Shown piece by piece: positions 53,438 to 62,221 of a stretch of DNA of 64,000 nucleotides. This DNA comes from NCEH01 sp043195095 (GTDB lineage: Bacteria > Pseudomonadota > Alphaproteobacteria > Rhizobiales > Xanthobacteraceae), in assembly GCF_043195095.1 (NCBI RefSeq), contig NZ_JBAFWN010000007.1; one strand, given 5' to 3'. A program made the position numbers and the translations under genes. The notes below the pieces were generated by a model. It was not told the DNA's origin, did not search any database, and saw only the letters and a program-made list of their open reading frames with translations. How positions within the stretch are numbered: the stretch's first letter is position 1; each line of letters opens with the position of its first letter.

Positions 53438-53815
53438 ATGGGTACGCGCCACATTCCGGTTGAAGAAACCACGTCGCTGATCTCCACCAGCAAGGTCGGC
53501 GGCACCGACGTCTACAATACCGAGGGCGAGCACATCGGCTTCATCAGCGACGTCATGATCGACAAGCGCTCGGGCCGGGTCGCTTATGCGGTGCTGACCA
53601 TCGGCGCCGTGCTGGGCCTTGGGGGCGACCATCAGCCCGTGCCCTGGGCCGCGCTGAAATATGATACCCGCCAGGGCGGCTACGTCACCGGCGTGACCAT
53701 CGACCAATTGCAGGACGCCCCGCCCTGGCCGGACGAACAGGACGTCGAACTGCGCCGCGCCGGGGAACAACGGCTGCATGGCCATTACGGCCTGCAAGGC
53801 TATTGGGTCGGCTGA
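53438..53815 (+). CDS. PRC-barrel domain protein
   Basis: 125-aa protein dominated by a PRC-barrel (TSLISTSKVGGTDVYNTEGEHIGFISDVMIDKRSGRVAYAVL), a small beta-barrel found in photosynthetic reaction-centre H subunits and RNA-processing factors; many bacterial copies are stress-related. AAGGAG precedes ATG 53438. A strong intrinsic terminator follows. A paralogue lies at 53966. Confidence 0.9.
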   Translation: MGTRHIPVEETTSLISTSKVGGTDVYNTEGEHIGFISDVMIDKRSGRVAYAVLTIGAVLGLGGDHQPVPWAALKYDTRQGGYVTGVTIDQLQDAPPWPDEQDVELRRAGEQRLHGHYGLQGYWVG

Positions 53816-53842
53816 ACACCCACGATCCGCTTCGATCCGAAC

Positions 53843-53870
53843 AACCCGGCGCCCACGCGCCGGGTTTTTC
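53843..53870 (+). terminator. rho-independent terminator after first PRC-barrel gene
   Basis: AACCCGGCGC (53843-53852) pairs perfectly with GCGCCGGGTT (53857-53866) around a CCAC loop, followed by TTTTTC-type T-rich sequence to 53875. It is the clearest intrinsic terminator in the window and separates the two PRC-barrel genes into different transcripts. Confidence 0.93.
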
Positions 53871-53965
53871 TTTTGGGCAGCGCCACCTCTTCGCCGGTGC
53901 CGCGACGGAACATTGAGGGACACAGGACGTTTCATAAACAAGAAATGTCTTCAAGGAGATATGTC

Positions 53966-54331
53966 ATGGACATTCGCGATGAAACCACATCCCTGATTGC
54001 TGGCGACAAGGTCTCCGGGACCGCAGTCTATAATCCGGCGGGCGAACATCTCGGCTCGATCCACGATCTCATGCTCGACAAGCGTTCGGGCCAGGTGGCC
54101 TATGCGGTGATGTCGTTCGGCGGCTTCCTGGGCATTGGCGAGAAATACCATCCGCTCCCATGGTCGACCCTGGATTACGACCCCGCGCAGTCCGGCTATG
54201 TGGTGAACCTCAGCCGTGCGCAGATGGAAGGCGCTCCGACCTATGGGGTCGAGGACCAGCCGACCTGGGATCGCGATTATGAAACCCGCGTGCACGATTA
54301 TTATCGCGCGCCTTATTATTGGGGGGTGTGA
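53966..54331 (+). CDS. PRC-barrel domain protein, paralogue
   Basis: 121-aa PRC-barrel protein closely similar to the one at 53438-53815: DETTSLIAGDKVSGTAVYNPAGEHLGSIHDLMLDKRSGQVAYAV. The C-terminus ends in an aromatic, Arg/Tyr-rich tail (RDYETRVHDYYRAPYYWG). ATG 53966 follows AAGGAGA. This is a tandem duplication that has since diverged outside the barrel. Confidence 0.9.
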   Translation: MDIRDETTSLIAGDKVSGTAVYNPAGEHLGSIHDLMLDKRSGQVAYAVMSFGGFLGIGEKYHPLPWSTLDYDPAQSGYVVNLSRAQMEGAPTYGVEDQPTWDRDYETRVHDYYRAPYYWGV

Positions 54332-54334
54332 GCC

Positions 54335-54550
54335 ATGCACCCGCGCCCCGTGCAGCCGCCGATGGGCAGCCTCGCCTTTTCCCATCCCCGTTTTCGCCAC
54401 GGGCCGCAGGCGCATGCCGGCTGGTGGGTAATGTCCGCCGAGGGTGCCCCGCTGGAAGGCCCGTTCCTCAATCGGGCACAGGCCGTGCGCCACATCGCCG
54501 CCGCCGAACGCGCCGCGCGGCCGGCCCCGCCGGAGCGCTGGGGCATCTGA
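54335..54550 (+). CDS. small conserved-looking hypothetical protein
   Basis: 71-aa frame three bases after the second PRC-barrel stop, with GGGGGG-type purines upstream. The sequence has a coherent small-domain look: AGWWVMSAEGAPLEGPFLNR followed by AQAVRHIAAAE, a short strand-turn-strand and helix. No family recognised. It is probably co-transcribed with the PRC-barrel gene. Confidence 0.6.
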   Translation: MHPRPVQPPMGSLAFSHPRFRHGPQAHAGWWVMSAEGAPLEGPFLNRAQAVRHIAAAERAARPAPPERWGI

Positions 54551-54664
54551 TCCGTCGCGGCCACCCATCTGAACGAGACGTGAGCACCGGGTGCGGCGCT
54601 CCCGCTGGCCAGAGCCGACAGCCGTGCTAAGCTCTTTCCTTTGGGGCTGGTGTTCGGAGGTCGC

Positions 54665-57337
54665 GTGAGCGGGACACCGGAAGTGAAGAAGCCGCGCGGA
54701 CCCGCGCGACCCGAGGCGGACGGCAGCGCGACGGCGTTTCTGGATCGTGCGGTGCTGCGCGCCCGCAGGGTTCTGGCGTGGGAACGGGCTTGGCCCGTGA
54801 TCGCCACTGCCCTGGTGGTGCTCGCCGCCTTCCTGGCCGTATCTTGGGCGGGCCTCTGGCTCTCCGTGCCACCGCTGGTGCGGTTGATCGGCGTGGCGCT
54901 GTTCGCGCTTTTCCTGCTGGCGAGCCTCCTGCCCCTCATCCGCATGCGCTGGCCGCGCCGGGAAGAAGCGCTCACGCGCCTTGACCGCGAAAGTCATCTC
55001 GCCCATCGCCCGGCGACCACGATTTCCGATGCGCTGGCTACCCGCGCCGATGATCCCGTCAGCGCCGCCTTGTGGCGCGCCCATGTTGCGAAGACGCTGG
55101 CGGCGGCCCGCAATCTGAAAGCCGGCCTGCCCGCGCCGGGCCTTGCCGCGCGCGATCCCCGCGCGTTCCGCGCCCTCGCCGTGCTGGCGCTGTTCGCAAC
55201 CTTCTTCCTGGCCGGCGGCGACCGCTGGAGCCGCATCGAAAGCGCGTTCGACTGGTCGGGTGCCGTCACCCGCACGCCCTACCGCCTGGATGCCTGGGTG
55301 GACCCGCCGGCCTATACCGGCCGCCCGCCGGTGGTGCTGCCGGGCCTGCGTTCGGACGATCCCACCACGTTCCAGGCCGCCGCCCTTTCGGTGCCCGCCG
55401 GCAGCGTGCTTGTGGTGCGTGCCGTGGGGCTCGATGCCTCCGCGCTCAAGATTGACGGCGGGATCGCCGAGCTGGCGCCCCAGGATGATGCATCCCAGAA
55501 GTCTCCGGAGCAGCCGCCCGCGACCGCCGCCCCGGCGCCGGAGCGGCGGTTTACGATCAGCCAGGCGGGCACAGTCTCGCTGGCCGGGCCGGACGGGCGC
55601 AATGTGACGTGGAAGTTCACCGCGCTGGCGGACACCAAGCCCACCATCGCCTTCGCCAAGGAGCCCCAGGGCGGCCAGCGCAACCAGCTCGTGCTCGCCT
55701 ATCGCATCGAGGATGATTACGGTGCCAAGTCCGCGCGCGCAGTGTTTCAGGCCGCGCCGCCGCCCGCGCCATTCTTCCCGCGCCCCGGCGCACCCGCCCC
55801 GGTGGCCACCAAGCCCTTGGTGGAAGCACCCGATTTCGACCTCGCCTTGCCCGGCGCCGGCAGCAAGACCGGCGCGGCGCAGACCCAGAAGGACCTGGTC
55901 GCCCATCCCTGGGCCGGCGCCCTGGTGCGCCTGACGCTGAAGGTGGAAGACGAGGCCGGCAACACCGGCGAGAGTGAAACCAAGACCTTCCGCTTGCCCG
56001 CCCGCACCTTCACCAAGCCGCTGGCCCGCGCGCTGATCGAGCAGCGGCAGCATCTCGCGCTCGATGCCGGGGCGAGCCGGCAGGTGCAGGACATCCTCTC
56101 CGCCCTGGCGCTCGCGCCGGATCAGTTCGGCATCCCGCCCGGGCAATATCTCGGCCTGCGCAGCGCCTATTGGCGGCTGCATAATGCCCGTGGCGACGAC
56201 GACCTGCGCGGCGTGGTGGATTATCTGTGGGAAATGGCGCTCGCCATCGAGGACGGCGATCTGAGTGCCGCCCAGAAGGAATTGCGCGATGCCCAGCAGG
56301 CGTTGCGCGATGCGCTGGAGCGCGGCGCCAGCGACGAGGAGATCAAGCGCCTCACGCAGGATCTGCGCGCCGCGATGGAGAAGATGATGCGCCAGCTGGC
56401 CGAGGAAGCGCAGCGCAACGGCAATGCCGATGCCCGCCCGCTCGACCAGAACAGCCGCGTCATCCGCCCGCAGGACCTCCAGCGCATGCTGGACCGCATC
56501 GAGAACCTTGCCCGCAGCGGTGCCAAGGATGCCGCCAAGCAGCTTCTGGATGAACTCCAGGCCATGATGGACAATCTGAAGCCGGGCAATCGCCAGGCCG
56601 GCCAGCAGGGGCAGCAGGGCCAGAGCGAGCTGGGCAATATGATCCAGGAGCAGCAGCGCCTGCGCGACCGCACCTACAAGCAGCGCCAGCAGCAGGGGCA
56701 GCAAGGGCAGGACGGCGAGCAGGGGCAGCAAGGCGAGAACGGCACGTTCGGCCCGCTTCAGGAAGGCCAGGAAGGCCTGCGCCGCCGCCTCGGCCAGATG
56801 CTCGACGAAATGCGCCGCATGGAACAGCAGCGCGGCCAGGGACAAGGCCAGGATCAGGCCGAGGGGCAGAGTCAGGGCGAAGGTCAGGGTCAGGCGGGCG
56901 AAGGCCAGGGTGGAGAAGGCCAGGGCGGCGAGAGCCCCACCGGCCGCGCGGGCCGCGCCTTCGGCCGGGCCGAACAGGCCATGCGCGATGCCGAGCGCGC
57001 GCTCGGCGAGGGCAATGCCCAGGGCGCGCTGGATTCCCAGGGCCGTGCGCTCCAGGCCCTGCGTCAGGGCGCCCAGGCCATGGCGGAAGGCCAGCAGTCC
57101 AATCCCAACGGCCAGGGTCCCGGCGGCCCGTCGGGCCAGGGCGCCCAGCGCACCGATCCCATGGGCCGGCCCCTGCGCAGCCAGGATTATGGCGACGATT
57201 ACACCGTGAAGGTGCCCGAGGAGGTGGATGTCCAGCGCGCGCGCCAGGTGCTGGAGGAATTGCGCCGCCGCCTGGAGCAGACCAACCGGCCCCAGCTCGA
57301 ACTCGATTATATCGAGCGCCTGCTGGAGAATTTCTGA
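54665..57337 (+). CDS. DUF4175 (TIGR02302) membrane protein
   Basis: 890-aa inner-membrane protein of an alphaproteobacterial family of unknown function. Two close hydrophobic segments near residues 45-95 and another near 170 precede a large, probably periplasmic, part with a predicted Ig-like region and a long coiled segment. A striking low-complexity tract rich in Gln, Gly and Glu (about residues 640-770) follows. GTG 54665 is chosen, with GGAGG just upstream; TTG 54641 is weaker. The repeat-rich part is coding, with normal codon use, and is not a tandem DNA repeat. Confidence 0.85.
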   Translation: MSGTPEVKKPRGPARPEADGSATAFLDRAVLRARRVLAWERAWPVIATALVVLAAFLAVSWAGLWLSVPPLVRLIGVALFALFLLASLLPLIRMRWPRREEALTRLDRESHLAHRPATTISDALATRADDPVSAALWRAHVAKTLAAARNLKAGLPAPGLAARDPRAFRALAVLALFATFFLAGGDRWSRIESAFDWSGAVTRTPYRLDAWVDPPAYTGRPPVVLPGLRSDDPTTFQAAALSVPAGSVLVVRAVGLDASALKIDGGIAELAPQDDASQKSPEQPPATAAPAPERRFTISQAGTVSLAGPDGRNVTWKFTALADTKPTIAFAKEPQGGQRNQLVLAYRIEDDYGAKSARAVFQAAPPPAPFFPRPGAPAPVATKPLVEAPDFDLALPGAGSKTGAAQTQKDLVAHPWAGALVRLTLKVEDEAGNTGESETKTFRLPARTFTKPLARALIEQRQHLALDAGASRQVQDILSALALAPDQFGIPPGQYLGLRSAYWRLHNARGDDDLRGVVDYLWEMALAIEDGDLSAAQKELRDAQQALRDALERGASDEEIKRLTQDLRAAMEKMMRQLAEEAQRNGNADARPLDQNSRVIRPQDLQRMLDRIENLARSGAKDAAKQLLDELQAMMDNLKPGNRQAGQQGQQGQSELGNMIQEQQRLRDRTYKQRQQQGQQGQDGEQGQQGENGTFGPLQEGQEGLRRRLGQMLDEMRRMEQQRGQGQGQDQAEGQSQGEGQGQAGEGQGGEGQGGESPTGRAGRAFGRAEQAMRDAERALGEGNAQGALDSQGRALQALRQGAQAMAEGQQSNPNGQGPGGPSGQGAQRTDPMGRPLRSQDYGDDYTVKVPEEVDVQRARQVLEELRRRLEQTNRPQLELDYIERLLENF

Positions 57338-57362
57338 CCCGCGCCTGAGGGGAGGCCGCTTG

Positions 57363-57498
57363 CCCCCTCACCCCAGCCCCCTCCCCGCCGAGGAGAGGGG
57401 GACTCTTCCCGGATTCGCCGTCCACGTCCCGAGCTGAGCCGCCCCTTCACCTCTCCCCCACGAGGAGAGGTCGGCCGCGCAGCGGACGGGTGAGGGAG
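57363..57498. repeat. REP-like palindromic element, copy B (reversed)
   Basis: The 203-base convergent gap after DUF4175 is filled by a second copy of the 42144-42276 element in the opposite orientation. The outer arms are CCCCTCACCC (57364-57373) and GGGTGAGGGA (57488-57497). A hairpin ACCTCTCC (57449-57456) pairs with GGAGAGGT (57464-57471), and a less perfect one lies near 57376-57400. Located between convergent genes, it probably also helps end transcription. Confidence 0.85.
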
Positions 57499-57540
57499 GA
57501 GTGCCGTTCCGCAAGTCCCCGACGCGTTGCGCGGGGTTGC

Positions 57541-58269
57541 TCACATCTTGCGGCGCGAGAGGCTGGCGGCCCAGAACAGGCTGGAGAAGAAGAAGGTCGG
57601 CGGTTCGAACCCGGCTTCGTCCAGCAGTTGCGCCACTTCGGCTTCCGAATGCGGCGGGTCGGCCCCTTGGAGGATCTTGCCGAGCTTCGCCTCCACCTCG
57701 AGCGCGGATGCGCCATGCATGCGCCAGCGCTCGCCCCAGGCCTTCAGCAACAGGGGATGCTCGGCATAGGCGAAGCGGTTGCCTGCGAGGATCAGCGGCG
57801 CCCCCGGTTTCAGCCGCAGGGCGAGGTCGGCCAGGATCGCGCGCTTGGCCTCCTGCCCCGGCAGATGGTGCAGCACCCCGATCAAGGTCGCCCCGTCGAA
57901 CTTCGGTTCGGCCGGCAGATCGGCGACCACGCCAAGCTTGAAATCGGTGCGGCCGGTCAGCCCGGCCTGGGCGACCTGCGCCACCGCAAGCTCCAGCATG
58001 GGCGCGGAGGGGTCGATGGCGGTGAAGCGCCACGCCGGCTCCAGCGCGCCGGCGCTCAGCACCTCCTGCGCCCCGCCGCCCGCGCCCGCCACCAGAATGT
58101 GCGCCGCCCCGCCCGTGCCGATGGCGGCCGCCAGCATGCAGGCGGACAATTCGTGGCAGGCGTCATAGCCCGCCAGCGCGATCCGGCTCTGGGCCTGGTA
58201 TTCGCCGGCCCGCGCGGGATCGAACTTGCGCACCGCCTCGCTCTCGGCGGGCGAAGGCGAAGCGGTCAT
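57541..58269 (-). CDS. class I SAM-dependent methyltransferase
   Basis: 242-aa Rossmann-type methyltransferase. The SAM-binding motif I is ILVAGAGGGAQEVLSAG, with the acidic FTAIDPSAPMLELA as motif II and GATLIGVLHHLPG as motif IV. The substrate is not evident. ATG 58269 overlaps the hpt stop (ATGA), so it is translationally coupled to hypoxanthine phosphoribosyltransferase. A longer upstream frame lies inside hpt. Confidence 0.85.
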   Translation of the reverse strand: MTASPSPAESEAVRKFDPARAGEYQAQSRIALAGYDACHELSACMLAAAIGTGGAAHILVAGAGGGAQEVLSAGALEPAWRFTAIDPSAPMLELAVAQVAQAGLTGRTDFKLGVVADLPAEPKFDGATLIGVLHHLPGQEAKRAILADLALRLKPGAPLILAGNRFAYAEHPLLLKAWGERWRMHGASALEVEAKLGKILQGADPPHSEAEVAQLLDEAGFEPPTFFFSSLFWAASLSRRKM

Positions 58270-58802
58270 TCCAGCCCCTCGATATGGCCGATGAATGGCA
58301 ATTGCCGGAACGCGTGGGCGACATCCATGCCATAGCCCACCACGAACACGTCCGGACACTCGAAGCCGACGAGGTCGGCCTCGATCTGCACCGCCCGCTT
58401 GCCGGGCTTTTCCAGCAGCACGCACACCAGAACCCGCCGCGCCCCGCGCGCGACCAGCAGGTCCTTCGCGAACGCCAGGGTGCGGCCAGATTCCAGAATA
58501 TCGTCCACCAGCAGCACGTCGCGCCCGCGCACATCGCTTTCCACATCGCGCAGGATCTGCACCTGGCCGGAGGAGACCGTCGCCTCGCGATAGGAGGAGA
58601 GGTGCACGAATTCCATTTCCGGCGTCAGGCCCGAGCCATGCAGCGCCCGCAGCAGATCCGCCGCGAACATGAACGAGCCCTTCAGCACCGCGACCACCAG
58701 GAGCTTTTCCGGCTCCAGAGCGGCGATTTCAGACGCCAGCTCGCGATTGCGGGCGGCGATGCGGTTCTCATCGAACAGAACTTTAACCGTAGGGAGCGAC
58801 AT
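58266..58802 (-). CDS. hpt: hypoxanthine phosphoribosyltransferase
   Basis: 178-aa purine-salvage enzyme converting hypoxanthine or guanine and PRPP to IMP or GMP. The PRPP motif is VLLVDDILESGRTL, and VVAVLKGSFMFAADLLRAL and VHLSSYREAT match the family. ATG 58802 follows GAGAGGAACC. It is divergent from ftsE across about 155 bases and overlaps a methyltransferase gene downstream. Confidence 0.93.
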   Translation of the reverse strand: MSLPTVKVLFDENRIAARNRELASEIAALEPEKLLVVAVLKGSFMFAADLLRALHGSGLTPEMEFVHLSSYREATVSSGQVQILRDVESDVRGRDVLLVDDILESGRTLAFAKDLLVARGARRVLVCVLLEKPGKRAVQIEADLVGFECPDVFVVGYGMDVAHAFRQLPFIGHIEGLE

Positions 58803-58956
58803 GGTTCCTCTCATTTCGTGCGAGCATGGACCGGGCGCGGGCAAGCGTCCAGACTCGGCCTGCAAGCGCCGGATGCGGCGGGGCCTTTCGCCTCGCGCGC
58901 CGGCACGGTCTATGGTTGGCGGGCGCAAGACGTCCGATTCGCTTAAGGTGGGGGCT

Positions 58957-59616
58957 TTGGTCCGCTTCGAGAATGTCGGCCTGAGATACGGCATGGGTCC
59001 CGAAGTGCTGAAGGACGTGACCTTCGGCATCGAGCCCAATTCGTTTCAATTCCTCACCGGGCCGTCGGGCGCCGGCAAGACCACTTTGATGCGCCTGCTG
59101 TTCCTCTCGCTGAAGCCGACGCGGGGGCTCATCACCCTGTTCGGGCGCGATGTCTCCTCGCTCGATCCCGACGAGGTGGCGGTGCTGCGCCGGCGCATCG
59201 GCATCGTGTTCCAGGATTTCCGCCTGCTGGACCATCTCACCACCTATGAGAATGTCGCCCTGCCGCTGCGCGTGCTCGGCAAGGAAGAGACCAGCTACCG
59301 CGCGGAAGTGACGGAATTGATGCATTGGGTGGGTCTCGGCGACCGCATGAACGTGCTGCCCCCCGTGCTCTCGGGCGGCGAGAAGCAGCGCGCCGCCATC
59401 GCCCGCGCGCTGATCGGCCGGCCCGAATTCCTGCTGGCCGACGAACCCACGGGCAATGTGGACCCCACCTTGGCGCGCCGCCTGCTGCGCCTGTTCGTGG
59501 AATTGAACAAATCCGGCACCTCGGTGCTGCTGGCCACCCACGACATCGCGCTCATGGATCAGTTCGACGCGCGGCGCCTCGTGATCGCGGACGGGCGGCT
59601 CTATGTCTATGAATAG
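58957..59616 (+). CDS. ftsE: cell division ATP-binding protein FtsE
   Basis: 219-aa ATPase of the FtsEX complex that controls septal peptidoglycan hydrolases. The sequence VRFENVGLRYG begins the protein; Walker A is TGPSGAGKTTLMRLLF, the signature is LSGGEKQRAAIARALI, and Walker B is FLLADEPTGNVDP. The start is taken as TTG 58957, with GGTGGGG just upstream; GTG 58948 and earlier frames antisense to hpt are less likely. The stop overlaps ftsX. Confidence 0.9.
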   Translation: MVRFENVGLRYGMGPEVLKDVTFGIEPNSFQFLTGPSGAGKTTLMRLLFLSLKPTRGLITLFGRDVSSLDPDEVAVLRRRIGIVFQDFRLLDHLTTYENVALPLRVLGKEETSYRAEVTELMHWVGLGDRMNVLPPVLSGGEKQRAAIARALIGRPEFLLADEPTGNVDPTLARRLLRLFVELNKSGTSVLLATHDIALMDQFDARRLVIADGRLYVYE

Positions 59617-60568
59617 CCTCCCCCCCGCCGCACCGGAGGCAAAGGCCGCCGCCGCGCCACGCAAGAAGGCGAGCCGCAAGGCTCAGGGCTCCATCGTGCC
59701 GCGCGCCACGGTCGCGGGCCGCGCGCTGGTGGCGGTGGTGGCGATCATGACGTTCCTCGCCAGCCTCACCCTCGGCACCGTCCTCGCGGTGCGGGCGACC
59801 GCCGACATGTGGCGCTCCGACGTCGCACGCGAGGTGACGATCCAGATCCGCGCCGGCGATGCGGCGGCGGTCGATGCCCAGGTGAAGGCCGCCACCGACA
59901 TCGCCCAGGGCACCCCCGGCATCGCCGAAGTCCATGTGCTGAGCCAGGACGAGACGGGACGCCTGCTGGAGCCCTGGCTCGGAACCGGGCTCGACTTTTC
60001 GGACCTCCCGGTGCCGCGCATCATCGTGCTGCGGCTCGATCCGAGCCAGACCCCGGACCTCGCCCGCCTGCGCCGCACGCTCACGGACAGGATTCCCACC
60101 GCCAGCCTCGACGACCACCGCTCCTGGTCGCGGCGGCTTGGCTCCATGGCCGAAGGCGTGATGGCGACCGGCATCGGCCTTCTCGTGCTGGTGGCCATCG
60201 CCACCGTGCTGTCGGTGGTGTTCGCCACCCGCGCGGCGGTGGCGACCAATCGCACGATCGTGGAGGTGCTGCATTTCGTCGGTGCCCGAGACGGCTTCAT
60301 CGCCGCCCAGTTCCAGCGCCATTTCCTGAAGATCGGCGCCCAGGGCGGCCTGCTCGGCGGACTGTCCGCAACCGCCGTATTCCTGGCCATCGCCAGCCTG
60401 CCGCGCCTCGGCTTTGGCGGCGATCCGGAAAACCCCTCGATCCTCACCTGGCTCTATCCCGGCCTGCTGGGATTCGCCGGCATCGCGGTGCTGGTGCTGC
60501 TGGTCGCGGGCGTCACCGCCTTGACCTCGCGCATGACCGTTTACCGGACGTTGAGGACGATCCAGTGA
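59603..60568 (+). CDS. ftsX: cell division protein FtsX
   Basis: 321-aa permease-like subunit of FtsEX. A Lys/Ala-rich cytoplasmic N-terminus is followed by a membrane segment near residue 50, a periplasmic domain, and three C-terminal helices, the FtsX topology. NRTIVEVLHFVGARDGFIA matches the conserved FtsX loop. ATG 59603 and 59609 both lie within the end of ftsE, with no separate ribosome site, implying coupled translation. Confidence 0.9.
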   Translation: MSMNSLPPAAPEAKAAAAPRKKASRKAQGSIVPRATVAGRALVAVVAIMTFLASLTLGTVLAVRATADMWRSDVAREVTIQIRAGDAAAVDAQVKAATDIAQGTPGIAEVHVLSQDETGRLLEPWLGTGLDFSDLPVPRIIVLRLDPSQTPDLARLRRTLTDRIPTASLDDHRSWSRRLGSMAEGVMATGIGLLVLVAIATVLSVVFATRAAVATNRTIVEVLHFVGARDGFIAAQFQRHFLKIGAQGGLLGGLSATAVFLAIASLPRLGFGGDPENPSILTWLYPGLLGFAGIAVLVLLVAGVTALTSRMTVYRTLRTIQ

Positions 60569-60622
60569 GGCGGCTCAAAATTTCTCCTCGCCCACGCCTT
60601 ATTCCACAGACATGCTGCGCTG

Positions 60623-61336
60623 ATGATGGCTTCTGAAGCAGTGCCAGACTCCAGCATGGGCCCGCTTTCGCAGGGAAGGCGGCGGCGCTCGCGGCGGCGC
60701 ATGGCGCTGCTCGCGGTCGGGCTGGTGATCGGCAGCGCCACCTTGACGCTGGCCGGCGGCTTCTTTCTGTTCACCGCCCGCATCGCCGGCCGCGAGCCGG
60801 TCGCGCTGAAACCGGTGGATGCCATCGTGGTGCTGACCGGCGGCCAGTCGCGGGTATCGGACGGCGTGCAATTGCTCGCGGAAGGGCACGGCAAGCGGTT
60901 GCTGATCACCGGCGTGAACCGCAACACTTCGGCCGGCGAGCTGCGCCGCGCGCTGCCGGTGAGCGAAGCTTTGCTCGAATGCTGCGTCGATCTCGGCCAC
61001 AAGGCGCTGAACACCTGGGGCAATGCCATCGAGGCCGCGGAATGGGCGCGGGCGAAGCGCTTCCGCTCGCTCATGGTGGTCACCTCCACCTGGCACATGC
61101 CGCGCGCCCTGTTCGAACTCTCGCGTGCCCTGCCGGATGTGGAGCTGGTCGCCTATCCCGTGGTGAGCGACCGCATGAGCGAACGGGGATGGTGGAGCGA
61201 TCCGGCGATGGTGAAGCTCCTCGTGAAGGAATATTTGAAGTACATGATGGCGAAGGCCAAGATCCGCCCGGCCCAGGCGGTTGCGCCGCTTGATTCGCCG
61301 CCGCCCGCACCCGCGCAGGTTTCGGCCAATCGCTGA
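60623..61336 (+). CDS. DUF218/YdcF-family membrane protein
   Basis: 237-aa protein with one N-terminal membrane helix (RRMALLAVGLVIGSATLTLAGGFFLF) and a DUF218 domain. VDAIVVLTGGQSRVSDG, LLITGVNRNTSAGEL and SLMVVTSTWHMPRALFELSR are the family motifs; relatives such as ElyC affect envelope integrity. It lies between ftsX and plsC, fitting an envelope role. Confidence 0.87.
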   Translation: MMASEAVPDSSMGPLSQGRRRRSRRRMALLAVGLVIGSATLTLAGGFFLFTARIAGREPVALKPVDAIVVLTGGQSRVSDGVQLLAEGHGKRLLITGVNRNTSAGELRRALPVSEALLECCVDLGHKALNTWGNAIEAAEWARAKRFRSLMVVTSTWHMPRALFELSRALPDVELVAYPVVSDRMSERGWWSDPAMVKLLVKEYLKYMMAKAKIRPAQAVAPLDSPPPAPAQVSANR

Positions 61337-61376
61337 TCCGCCGAAAGGCACGCACGACGGGGCCAGGGGACGAAGC

Positions 61377-62165
61377 GTGATTGTTCTGCGGTCGATCCTG
61401 TTTCAGGTGCTGTTCTACGGCATCACAATCATCGTCATGCTTCTGCTGCTGCCGCTGATGGCCATTCTCCCCCGGCGGGTGCTGTGGGACCGCTTCATCA
61501 TGCTGTGGGTGCGCATCGTCATGCTGCTGCTGCGCGTGGTGGTGGGCATGAAGGTGGAGATCACCGGCCGGGAGAATATTCCAGAGGGACCGCTCCTGGT
61601 GGTCGCCAAGCACCAGTCGGCCTGGGAGACCATCGCCCTGCTGCCTTTGTTCGCGGATCCCGTGTTCATCCTGAAAAAAGAACTGATGTCGATGCCCCTG
61701 TTCGGCTGGTTCCTGGCCAAGGCCGAGATGGTTCCCATCGACCGCGCCGCCGGGTCCTCGGCGCTGCGGGGCATGACCGACGCGGCGCTGGAGAAGATCG
61801 TCGAGGGCCGCCAGATCCTGATTTTTCCCGAAGGCACGCGCCGCCCGCCCGGTGCGCCGCCGGCCTATAAGTTCGGCGTGGCGCACCTCTACACCACGCT
61901 GAAAGCGCCCTGCCTGCCGATCGCGCTCAACTCCGGCCTGTTCTGGCCGCGCAACCAGATGATCCGCCGCCCGGGCACGGTGCGGGTCGAGATCCTGCCA
62001 GTTATCCCCACGGGATTGCCGCGCGGCGTGTTCCTCAAACGCATGCAGGAGGTCATCGAAACCGCCTCCGATCGCCTGCTGGAAGAGGGATTGCAGGAGC
62101 TTGGCCCCAACGCGCCGAAAATCGACCGCAGCGCGGCCGCTGCAGGGGACGATTTATCCCCATAA
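61377..62165 (+). CDS. plsC: 1-acyl-sn-glycerol-3-phosphate acyltransferase
   Basis: 262-aa membrane-anchored acyltransferase of phospholipid synthesis. An N-terminal hydrophobic region (FYGITIIVMLLLLPLMAIL) precedes the catalytic block KHQSAWE (an HX4E variant of HX4D), then the acceptor-binding FPEGTRRPPG. GTG 61377 is chosen because AGGGGA lies just upstream; earlier in-frame starts fall inside the DUF218 gene. It acylates lysophosphatidate in the inner membrane. Confidence 0.9.
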   Translation: MIVLRSILFQVLFYGITIIVMLLLLPLMAILPRRVLWDRFIMLWVRIVMLLLRVVVGMKVEITGRENIPEGPLLVVAKHQSAWETIALLPLFADPVFILKKELMSMPLFGWFLAKAEMVPIDRAAGSSALRGMTDAALEKIVEGRQILIFPEGTRRPPGAPPAYKFGVAHLYTTLKAPCLPIALNSGLFWPRNQMIRRPGTVRVEILPVIPTGLPRGVFLKRMQEVIETASDRLLEEGLQELGPNAPKIDRSAAAAGDDLSP

Positions 62166-62221
62166 TTCGGTCCTGTGGAAAACTCTTGATCGCGGATTCG
62201 GGCTGTTCTAGTTTCGTTCTC

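Noticed and set aside
51539..53941. Minus-strand open frame opposite the second imelysin and DUF1513 genes
   Set aside because: Shadow of two genes with signal peptides and family motifs.
53951..56845. Very long minus-strand open frame opposite DUF4175
   Set aside because: Low-complexity antisense translation; the sense strand has a ribosome site, membrane helices and family resemblance.
56580..57130. Possible tandem DNA repeat or CRISPR-like array
   Set aside because: The repetition is at the amino-acid level (Gln/Gly codons), with irregular unit length and no conserved direct repeats or spacers.
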